Shown: positions 7,014 to 13,465 of the stretch, one piece after another | Layout: the number at the start of each line of letters is the position of its first letter | Numbering within the stretch: position 1 is the first letter of the stretch | Origin: SAR86 cluster bacterium | GTDB taxonomy: Bacteria > Pseudomonadota > Gammaproteobacteria > Pseudomonadales > Azotimanducaceae | DNA: 14,295 bases | Direction: 5' to 3' | NCBI GenBank assembly: GCA_013204195.1 | Contig: JABMOJ010000548.1 | Coordinates: 1 to 14,295 of the forward strand | Program-made: the position numbers and the translations under genes | Notes under the pieces: generated by a model | What the model was told of the DNA's origin: nothing | Seen by the model: the letters and a program-made list of their open reading frames with translations, nothing else | Database searches by the model: none

Positions 7014-7505
7014 TTGGCCTTATCGATCATTTACGCGCGCAGTGAAAATCACTGCATTGGTCACCAGGGTCGTCTACCTTGGAACTTGCCAGATGAATTC
7101 GCCAGTTTCAACAACATCACTGATGGCAAAGCCATTATCATGGGACGGCGCAGCTATGAAGACCACCACAGTGTCTTGCCTAACAGGCTCAACATTGTCG
7201 TTAGTCGTCAGGTTGATTATGTTTTACCAGCACCAATGATTTTAACGACCGACCTGATCACCGCACTACAGATTGCCGCAGATTACAGCGCAGAGTACTT
7301 TATTATTGGTGGCGTGAAGTTAATTTCGGAGGGACTATCACAGGCATCGAGAGTGGTCGAAACCATCGTCCACACTGAGGTAAACGGGGATACTTTTTTA
7401 CCGGCTATGGATTTCAGCCATTACACGAGCGAGATCATCGAACACCATCACGTCGACGAAAATCACGCTTCGGCGTTCACCGTCTGGCAACACACTCGCA
7501 CCTGA
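7014..7505 (+). CDS. Dihydrofolate reductase, TTG start
   Basis: A 163-residue enzyme, close to the 159 of E. coli FolA, reducing dihydrofolate to tetrahydrofolate with NADPH. Family motifs are in order: SIIYARSENHCIGHQGRLPW, LPWNLPDEFASF (21-32), KAIIMGRRSYED, LPNRLNIVVSRQ, the FIIGG dinucleotide-binding loop, and VNGDTFLP near the C-terminus. Glu28 aligns with the catalytic Asp27 of E. coli; Glu at this place is normal in vertebrate-type enzymes, less usual in proteobacteria. The frame is open upstream into the P450 3' end, but a strong terminator lies there. The TTG at 7014 has AGGAG six bases upstream and gives the correct N-terminus, so it is chosen. Any own promoter must overlap the P450 terminator. 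Whether this is the main folate enzyme or an extra copy cannot be told here. Confidence 0.88.
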   Translation: MALSIIYARSENHCIGHQGRLPWNLPDEFASFNNITDGKAIIMGRRSYEDHHSVLPNRLNIVVSRQVDYVLPAPMILTTDLITALQIAADYSAEYFIIGGVKLISEGLSQASRVVETIVHTEVNGDTFLPAMDFSHYTSEIIEHHHVDENHASAFTVWQHTRT

Positions 7506-7521
7506 CTCAAAGACTATAACT

Positions 7522-7550
7522 ATAGCGGCGAGCCAATGGCTCGCCGCTAT
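7522..7550. terminator. Perfect 13-bp hairpin between convergent DHFR and SDR genes
   Basis: ATAGCGGCGAGCC and GGCTCGCCGCTAT pair perfectly around an AAT loop, 16 bp past the DHFR stop and 11 bp past the SDR stop on the other strand. The position between two converging genes and the very stable stem suggest a bidirectional transcription end or mRNA 3' stabiliser. There is no clear T-run on either side, so intrinsic termination may be partial. Confidence 0.6.
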
Positions 7551-7561
7551 CGAATCGATTG

Positions 7562-8446
7562 CTAACGTGCGGCGGAACCTGCTCGATTCCAGCCTTCGTG
7601 CGCATCACTCATATCCAGCAATTGATCTTCGTCAGCCAACAAACGCTCAAGCGTTGCGTCAACACCATAGGCGACGCCATCATTTTTGAAGATACCGGCA
7701 ATGGCAAAGTTACCGCCACTGGCCATAATGGTTTTGTTGGTAGGCGCATCTTCACGACACATGAACAATACCGCTGGCGTCACGAGGTCCGGCGCACGAG
7801 CTGGATCAACATTGGTCAGGTCCTCATCTCGCCCAGGAATGGTATTGGTCAAACGGGTAGCAGCCGCTGGTGCCAGCGTGTTCACCTTGATGTTATGGGA
7901 AGCACCTTCAATCGCCAGAACATTCATCAGACCGAGCATGCCCATCTTTGCTGCGCCATAGTTGGCCTGACCAAAATTGCCAAATATACCGGAAGTCGAA
8001 CTGGTAAATAAAATTCGGCCGTAGTTCTTCTCGTACATGATGGGCCAAGCCGCATGGGTTACATAGGCGGTGCCGTTCAGGTGCACATTCATCACCAGAT
8101 CCCAATCATCGAGAGACATGTTTTTAAAGGACTTGTCGCGCAGAATCCCGGCGTTATTCACCAGAATATCCACGGTGCCGAATTCGCTAACCGCATCATC
8201 AACAATAGATTTTGCGGCAACTCGATCGGAAACAGACGCTTTATTGGCAATCGCAATACCGCCGGCCTTACGAATGTCTTCGACAACCTGGTCGGCCATA
8301 TCGCTGGCACCACTGCCATCGGCGCTGCTGCCTAGATCGTTGACCACAACCTTGGCGCCCCGACGGGCGAACTCCATGGCATGCGCGCGACCCAAGCCGC
8401 CACCGGCACCCGTGACGATAACGACTTTATCTTTAAAACTATCCAT
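7562..8446 (-). CDS. SDR oxidoreductase, MFE-2-like 3-hydroxyacyl-CoA dehydrogenase type
   Basis: A classical short-chain dehydrogenase of 294 residues. The Rossmann nucleotide motif is TGAGGGLG (12-19), the structural motif NNAG is at 97-100, and the catalytic set is Asn120, Ser150, Tyr163 and Lys167 (YGAAK). VVVNDLGSS after the second strand (acidic Asp37) indicates NAD(H) preference. The order GRILFTSSTSGIFGNFGQAN and 'LMNVLAIEGASHNIKVNTLAP' closely follows the dehydrogenase domain of peroxisomal multifunctional enzyme 2 (HSD17B4), whose bacterial relatives act as (3R)-hydroxyacyl-CoA or steroid dehydrogenases. The family's C-terminal extension after about 250 is present. The start is the ATG at 8446, preceded by AGGGAG at good spacing. 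It converges with DHFR and lies 197 bp downstream of the serine hydrolase gene. A role in beta-oxidation of a CoA ester fits the neighbouring CoA genes but is inferred. Confidence 0.87.
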   Translation of the reverse strand: MDSFKDKVVIVTGAGGGLGRAHAMEFARRGAKVVVNDLGSSADGSGASDMADQVVEDIRKAGGIAIANKASVSDRVAAKSIVDDAVSEFGTVDILVNNAGILRDKSFKNMSLDDWDLVMNVHLNGTAYVTHAAWPIMYEKNYGRILFTSSTSGIFGNFGQANYGAAKMGMLGLMNVLAIEGASHNIKVNTLAPAAATRLTNTIPGRDEDLTNVDPARAPDLVTPAVLFMCREDAPTNKTIMASGGNFAIAGIFKNDGVAYGVDATLERLLADEDQLLDMSDAHEGWNRAGSAAR

Positions 8447-8643
8447 TTTGCTTTCTCCCTAGGGTTCATTAGATTGATTAAAAATGCTCACTGCATTGTG
8501 ACTAACCGGCCTGCATTCACCGGTCTGCCATGACCTGACCGACTTCGACAGTCGAGCGCTATCGTTGAGGACAAAAGACCAAGACCAGAGAATAAAGATC
8601 CGTCTCGCAAAAAACCAGCTTCTATCTTCAATGCCGGCTCGAA

Positions 8644-9897
8644 TCAGGATTTGCTCAAAGCCCCAGTGATGGCTTGCAGCACCTGATCCAGCGCCTTATT
8701 GTCGATCCAGCGTAGCACCACCACGAGATCATCAGCTTCATCTACAAAGACGATATTCGACCCGGCACCGGCAAAGTAATAGCTATTGGCTCGCTGATTG
8801 GGCAATAATTTTTGATCGGTGTTAAGAAAATAATTCATATATCCATAAGTTGGTTGGACTGGGGTCGGCGTTCGTGACTGTCGAACCCAGTCCATTGAGA
8901 GAATTTGCTGATCTTGCCACTGCCCCTTGTGCAGGGCCAACAAGCCGAGCCGACCCAGATCCAGCGCCGAAATAAACATACCTCCACCCCAATGTCCGCC
9001 GCCAGTCACTGACTGCATCTGCTGGCCATCCAGCTCGATCCAGGCGTTGTCGTAACCATGCCAGCGCCAAGTATTGGAGGCGCCGATGCGATCCATCAGG
9101 CGCTCTTTCAGCACTACCGGCAAGGGTTGGCGCCAGACATGTAACAACGCCAGCGCCAAAGCATTGACCCGAACATCATTGTATTTCCACTCAGTCCCGG
9201 GGGCCGGCGTCTCACGGGCAAATTCGGCCCAGGGTTCCTTGCCTGGACGATCGGCCCAATCGGGCTTTCCCCAGAGGGTACCGCGCCAAAAGCTGGTCTG
9301 GCGCAGCAAATGATCCCAGGTAATTTGGCTATTATGCTCACCTTCAAACAGCGCGGTCGGCACATAGGGGCCAACTCGGTCATTCACGCTCCTAATTAAG
9401 CCGGCATCAACGGCCAAACCCGCGACACTCGACAGAAAGGTTTTCGAGATGCTGTGGGTCATATCAACCCGCTCAACATCACCCCATTGGGCGATGATGT
9501 AGCCACCCTTGATCACCATGCCGGTGAAGGGCCCGCGGGGCGCCATAGGGCCGATGACCTCATCGAAGGGCTCGTTAGTAAAGGAGTACATGGACCTGAC
9601 TTTCGGCAGATCCCTCACGTCCAGGTACTTTGCTAGCTGTTCCGGCAAACGTGTTTCATGCGCTTTGGCTAACGCAATCGCAGCAGCCAGTTTCTCAGGC
9701 ACAAAGCCCGCCGCCGCGGGCGATTTTGACTGCCAATTCTGACCAGGAAAATAATCGGCGCCAGCCGCTACAGAAACCATCATTGTCAGCAGCATCACAA
9801 TCCCTGACAATCTCGCGCTGACGGTGACACGGATCGCCGCAAAAAATCTACTCACCAATGTAGTCTGCTCCAATTTAGTGTTACCCATAAACCCCAT
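8644..9897 (-). CDS. Exported serine hydrolase, class C beta-lactamase/esterase fold
   Basis: 417 residues with an N-terminal hydrophobic segment after basic residues (about 28-46, ...LSGIVMLLTMMVSVAAG-ADYF), read as a Sec signal peptide, so a periplasmic or exported protein. The nucleophile motif is S149-I-S-K152 (SxxK). The second motif is Y239-N-D within KYNDVRVN, where classical class C beta-lactamases have YxN. Toward the C-terminus YYFAGAGSN stands where KTG/HxG is expected. This places it with the penicillin-binding-like esterases and 6-aminohexanoate-oligomer-hydrolase-type proteins rather than true beta-lactamases. The start is uncertain between the ATG at 9897 and the ATG at 9888. 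The gene begins 8 bp after the MATE stop, so the two are probably cotranscribed. Substrate unknown; ester or amide hydrolysis is inferred. Confidence 0.83.
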   Translation of the reverse strand: MGFMGNTKLEQTTLVSRFFAAIRVTVSARLSGIVMLLTMMVSVAAGADYFPGQNWQSKSPAAAGFVPEKLAAAIALAKAHETRLPEQLAKYLDVRDLPKVRSMYSFTNEPFDEVIGPMAPRGPFTGMVIKGGYIIAQWGDVERVDMTHSISKTFLSSVAGLAVDAGLIRSVNDRVGPYVPTALFEGEHNSQITWDHLLRQTSFWRGTLWGKPDWADRPGKEPWAEFARETPAPGTEWKYNDVRVNALALALLHVWRQPLPVVLKERLMDRIGASNTWRWHGYDNAWIELDGQQMQSVTGGGHWGGGMFISALDLGRLGLLALHKGQWQDQQILSMDWVRQSRTPTPVQPTYGYMNYFLNTDQKLLPNQRANSYYFAGAGSNIVFVDEADDLVVVLRWIDNKALDQVLQAITGALSKS

Positions 9898-9905
9898 TCC
9901 GTTGT

Positions 9906-11264
9906 TTAGAGGCTCAAAGCACGACTAGCAATCATGCTGGCCTGTTCCGTCGCCAGCACCTTCCGGTTCCAGGCATAGCCTAGAACACCCACCAAAACAT
10001 TGGTCGCGGCTGTCGCCACAAATACGCCGACATACCCCCAATAATGACTACCCAGTAATGCCAAGGGAATGTAGATGACCAGCAGACGCGCCAGAGACAG
10101 CAGTAAAGCCGGCCCCGGCCGCCGCAAGGCATTGAAGCAATGGGTCGAGACCGTCAACATCCCCATAAAGCCAATGCTAATCGGAATAATATACAAAAAC
10201 ATCACGGCCGATTCGACCAGGTCGGGGTCAGCATTAATCAGACTGACAAAGAATGGCGCCCCGAGCCACATGATGATTGCCGCGACGACACCCCAGGCGA
10301 GACAAGCCTGATAACAGGTATTCAGCGCCTCACGGACCCGATCGAATTGATAGGCACCCCAGTTCTGTCCAACCAAAGGCACCACACTGGTAGATATACC
10401 GATGACCACCATACCCACAACAGACTCGATGCGACTCGCCACGCCAAAGCCTGCCACCACCGACACACCATAACCCGCAAGTAACCAAGTGACGACAACA
10501 GCGGATACTGGCTGAATCAGATTGGTCGCCGAGGCCGGTATCCCGACCTGAAGAATACCGGTCATCGACGCCATCAAGCCCTCAAACGTTAGACGCATCA
10601 AACGCTCTTTAATGAGGAACCAATAGAGCGCCAGCAGAAACTGGCAAAAGGCACTCATTACAAATGTCAGCGCCGCACCCTGCAAGCCCATGGCCGGCAG
10701 GCCGAACCAGCCAAAGATTAAAATCGGGCCGAGCAACACCTGCACCAACGGGCCGATTGTCATGATATAGCCCGGATACGTAGCATTCCCAAACGCCCGT
10801 ATCAGACCGTTAGACGCCAGAGCAAAACCCATCAAGGGGAATCCCAGCAGCCAAATATGGGCATAGCCACTGGCTAGCGCTAACACTTCACCTCGCGCAC
10901 CGATCAACCGAAACAGATCATCCGCAAGAAATTGCCCGGCCAGACTGAAGCTCACAGCAAAGCCGATAATTAACAGGTAACAATGGGTCACCAGCAGCGC
11001 CGCTTGCTCGCGATGACCTTCGCCCATGGATCGAGCGATCAAAGATGCCGCGCCAACACCCAGGCCGCGAGTGATGCCATTCAGGGCCATCACCAGGGGA
11101 AAGGCGAAGGCAATGGCTGCCAGCTCAAGCTTACCCACCATCCCCAGATAGAAAACTTCCACTAAGGAGCCCAGCGTCATTGCGAGAAAGCCGACAATCA
11201 TCACTGATGACAGCTTCATGACATGTCGCTTGATGGAACCCTGGGTAAAGCCCTGTGCCGCCAT
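9906..11264 (-). CDS. MATE family efflux transporter
   Basis: About 452 residues with 12 hydrophobic segments in two similar halves, the length and layout of NorM/DinF-type MATE exporters of the inner membrane. Marker stretches are MTLGSLVEVFYLGMVGKLEL in helix 1, 'GITRGLGVGAASLIARSMGEG' and, in the second half, GVASRIESVVGMVVIGISTS followed by VPLVGQNWGA. Exchange of H+ or Na+ for cationic or amphipathic compounds is the family function; no substrate can be read. The frame extends to 11333, but that stretch (AAWRAAQPL...) has no ribosome binding site and includes a GC-rich hairpin (11302-11318). The ATG at 11264 gives a normal N-terminal tail before helix 1 and is preferred, with modest confidence. 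The serine hydrolase gene follows after 8 bp, and the arylsulfotransferase-like gene diverges upstream. Confidence 0.88.
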   Translation of the reverse strand: MAAQGFTQGSIKRHVMKLSSVMIVGFLAMTLGSLVEVFYLGMVGKLELAAIAFAFPLVMALNGITRGLGVGAASLIARSMGEGHREQAALLVTHCYLLIIGFAVSFSLAGQFLADDLFRLIGARGEVLALASGYAHIWLLGFPLMGFALASNGLIRAFGNATYPGYIMTIGPLVQVLLGPILIFGWFGLPAMGLQGAALTFVMSAFCQFLLALYWFLIKERLMRLTFEGLMASMTGILQVGIPASATNLIQPVSAVVVTWLLAGYGVSVVAGFGVASRIESVVGMVVIGISTSVVPLVGQNWGAYQFDRVREALNTCYQACLAWGVVAAIIMWLGAPFFVSLINADPDLVESAVMFLYIIPISIGFMGMLTVSTHCFNALRRPGPALLLSLARLLVIYIPLALLGSHYWGYVGVFVATAATNVLVGVLGYAWNRKVLATEQASMIASRALSL

Positions 11265-11469
11265 AATGTAATCTACGTACCTGGTTAGCGTCAGTGGTTG
11301 CGCCGCCCGCCAGGCGGCAAAAAAGATCATCAAGACTATACCAGCTGGAAATCATGATCTATAGCATCGCCGCCAATGCCACCAGAACCCACATCCGGTC
11401 AATGGACTTTTCATGGAAATTAATCGAGACCTTTCGTAAGCTAGTCGTCTTTTATGCTCTGGATCCTCT

Positions 11470-12675
11470 ATGGCCTGGTTAACCCATCGTCCCATCGGTC
11501 TCACCCACAGTGAATCAGGCAGTGACGGCGGCTATACGTTGTTCTCCTCGGTCCGCGGTCATCACGCCAGCATCATCGACCCGCAAGGGCAAATCGTCCA
11601 TCAATGGCATCACCCCGAAGGCATCCAACACGTTAAATTGCTGGCCAATGGTCACCTGCTGATCCAGACCCTACCCCCTGCCGACGCAGCCGGTCGGGAA
11701 AAAATAGGCGGTTCCGCGGGCGCCATGATAGAGCTCGATGCCGAGGGCAATACTGTGTGGGAACATCGCGACATCACTCAGCACCATGACTATGTGCGCC
11801 TGGACAATGGCAATACGCTGTATCTTGCCTGGGAGCTAATGCCGCAAGCGATCTGCGCGCAAGTCCGCGGCGGTCACCATCACGATGACGACCCCGAATT
11901 AATGTGGGGCGATGTGGTTCGAGAGATTGATGAGGCCGGCGAACTCCTCCACGAGTGGCGTTCCTGGGAGCATCTGGATTTCAACGAAGAGGTCATTTGC
12001 CCCCTCGAGAGCCACAAAGAATGGACCCACGCCAACTCCTTAGAGGTCATGCCGAATGGCGACTGGCTGATCAGCTTGCGCCTCACCAGCACGGTGATCC
12101 TGGTAGATGCGGGTAGCGGTGACATTAAATGGCGCTGGGGTGGCAGCCAGACCCACAACGAACATGACCTGAAACGTTGGGGACCTGCTGAACTGTCGCA
12201 CCAGCACAATGCTCAGCGACTGGCTAACGGCAACATTTTGGTGTTTGACAATGGCTGCCACCGAAAACGCGGACCGAGTTATTCCCGTATTGTCGAGATC
12301 AACCCTGAGACTTATGAGTTTGTTTGGAGCTACAGCAACCCCACCGTGCTGGCATTTTACAGCTTCATGGTCAGTGGCTGTCAGCGCCTGGCCAACGGCA
12401 ACACGTTGATCACAGAAGGCGCCAGCGGTCGATTATTCGAGGTTACCGTTGACCATCAGGTGGTCTGGGAATACATCTCACCGTGGACCATCCCGAGTCC
12501 TTTCGGCCCCAGCCCAGCCGTGTTTCGATCCTATCGCATCAAAGCTGACGATCCGCGGCTGGCGGGTTATGCACTGTCTGCAGCTAACTATGAGAGTCTG
12601 AACACCGCCATCGCGGCGGGAGTACTACAAACCGAGCCCGACTATCATGAGCCTGAGACGCAGCCCACCCTATAA
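11470..12675 (+). CDS. Arylsulfotransferase (ASST)-like beta-propeller protein, no signal peptide
   Basis: 401 residues resembling the arylsulfotransferase families (PF05935/PF14269-like). Propeller-blade repeats of the form 'L-x-NG-N-x-L' are seen at about 58-63, 111-116, 194-199, 251-256 and 307-312, each followed by 'x-W-x-Y/H' type strands such as WEHRDI, WRWGGS and WSYSNP. Two conserved His blocks are present: EWTHANS (184-190) followed by ISLR with Arg204, and SHQHNAQRLANGN (243-255) followed by FDNG. Known ASST enzymes move sulfate between phenols through a histidine intermediate and are periplasmic. This protein begins directly with MAWLTHRPIG and has no hydrophobic export signal, so it is probably cytoplasmic or has changed function. 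The start is the ATG at 11470, with only a weak GGA upstream. It is divergent from MATE across a roughly 200-bp gap. Confidence 0.78.
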   Translation: MAWLTHRPIGLTHSESGSDGGYTLFSSVRGHHASIIDPQGQIVHQWHHPEGIQHVKLLANGHLLIQTLPPADAAGREKIGGSAGAMIELDAEGNTVWEHRDITQHHDYVRLDNGNTLYLAWELMPQAICAQVRGGHHHDDDPELMWGDVVREIDEAGELLHEWRSWEHLDFNEEVICPLESHKEWTHANSLEVMPNGDWLISLRLTSTVILVDAGSGDIKWRWGGSQTHNEHDLKRWGPAELSHQHNAQRLANGNILVFDNGCHRKRGPSYSRIVEINPETYEFVWSYSNPTVLAFYSFMVSGCQRLANGNTLITEGASGRLFEVTVDHQVVWEYISPWTIPSPFGPSPAVFRSYRIKADDPRLAGYALSAANYESLNTAIAAGVLQTEPDYHEPETQPTL

Positions 12676-12720
12676 AGAACCGGCCTACAGGCCTGGCGCA
12701 GCAGCACCGCCGAGGTTAGG

Positions 12721-13356
12721 CTATTTGACCGCCGCGAAATGCCAGAGCACATGGCCTTTTTTCGTGAAATAAATTGAGTAGTACATGTCGTCGATTTTTT
12801 GTCGCAACTTCGAGTAACCCTTATCGATGCCTTGGGAAAAACGAATACGTTTCACTTGCAACTCTTCAAATACGCCGTTAAATCCGTAAACCTTCGCCCC
12901 CGGATTAGACCCACAAAAATAACGATGGGTTTTCGCCGCGATAAAATTTACATGGGTGGGATCAACAAAGGTTTCGGCCCTAGGGTAACAAGGCGTGATG
13001 GCATAGAGCTGACCACCGGGCTTTAACACTCTGTGGATCTCGTTCATTAACTCAATAAAAGGAAATACCGTTTTGTTATCTTTAACAATGAGCCTAGGGA
13101 CATGCTCTAAGAAGTCAAAAGCCGACACCGAATCGAAAAAATTGTCAGCGAAGGGCAACGACTCGAGGGTCACGTTACACTGACGATAGTTAAAGTCGAC
13201 GACTTGATCGATGATGTCGACACCGAATAATTGCGCATGATTAAATGGGTTCCTGGCTGTAGAGCCGCAACCGATATCTAGGTGTTTCGTTGTCATAGTC
13301 ATAGGCATCCGTGCCTTAGAGTTCAGTGTCAGTTGACGTTTCGCTCTATTGAACAT
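12721..13356 (-). CDS. Class I SAM-dependent methyltransferase
   Basis: A small cytoplasmic protein of 211 residues with the Rossmann-type methyltransferase motifs. Motif I HLDIGCGST binds S-adenosylmethionine, and FGVDI follows as the acidic motif II strand. LPFADNFFDSVSAFDFLEHV is the motif III/IV region and 'EIHRVLKPGGQLYAITP' the post-motif region. The closest style is the UbiE/COQ5-like Methyltransf_11 group; the substrate is unknown. Two starts are possible: the ATG at 13356 has no ribosome binding site but gives a basic N-terminal tail, while the ATG at 13308 (MPMTMTTKHLDIG) has AAGG five bases upstream and leaves 195 residues. Codons are visibly richer in A/T than in the neighbours, hinting at a separate origin. 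The gene converges with the ASST-like gene, 45 bp apart. Confidence 0.82.
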   Translation of the reverse strand: MFNRAKRQLTLNSKARMPMTMTTKHLDIGCGSTARNPFNHAQLFGVDIIDQVVDFNYRQCNVTLESLPFADNFFDSVSAFDFLEHVPRLIVKDNKTVFPFIELMNEIHRVLKPGGQLYAITPCYPRAETFVDPTHVNFIAAKTHRYFCGSNPGAKVYGFNGVFEELQVKRIRFSQGIDKGYSKLRQKIDDMYYSIYFTKKGHVLWHFAAVK

Positions 13357-13369
13357 TATTTTTTATTTT

Positions 13370-13412
13370 AACTTACCGTTTTGAAAAGTACAGTTGGTAA
13401 GCTCAACTTACC
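13370..13412. repeat. AACTTACC repeats with inverted copy between the antiporter and methyltransferase genes
   Basis: AACTTACC occurs at 13370-13377 and again at 13405-13412. An inverted GGTAAG at 13396-13401 pairs with the second copy (6-bp stem, CTCAA loop). The stretch lies between the end of the antiporter gene and the methyltransferase start, both on the minus strand, so it could be a weak 3' hairpin of the first or an operator for the second. There is no good T-run, and the surroundings are A/T-rich. Confidence 0.35.
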
Positions 13413-13465
13413 TTCACCCACTTTTGCTCACCATACTTATCCGCCACCAGTCTTGGCTGTCAGCA

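Noticed and set aside
7559..8462. Several + strand open frames opposite the SDR gene (for example 7559-8011 and 8070-8462)
   Set aside because: Shadow frames of the minus-strand SDR, with no family resemblance or ribosome binding sites.
8488..8501. TCAC-N6-GTGA dyad upstream of the SDR gene as a CRP-like site
   Set aside because: The half-sites are in the opposite orientation to the CRP consensus (TGTGA-N6-TCACA) and only 4 bp long.
11265..11333. N-terminal extension of the MATE frame to a TTG at 11333
   Set aside because: No ribosome binding site, contains a GC-rich dyad (11302-11318), and lies where the divergent promoters are expected. The dyad is also not a terminator: the A-run follows it on the + strand.
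12682..12694. Small GGCCT/AGGCC dyad between the convergent ASST-like and methyltransferase genes
   Set aside because: The stem is only 5 bp with a 2-base loop and no T-run; likely chance.
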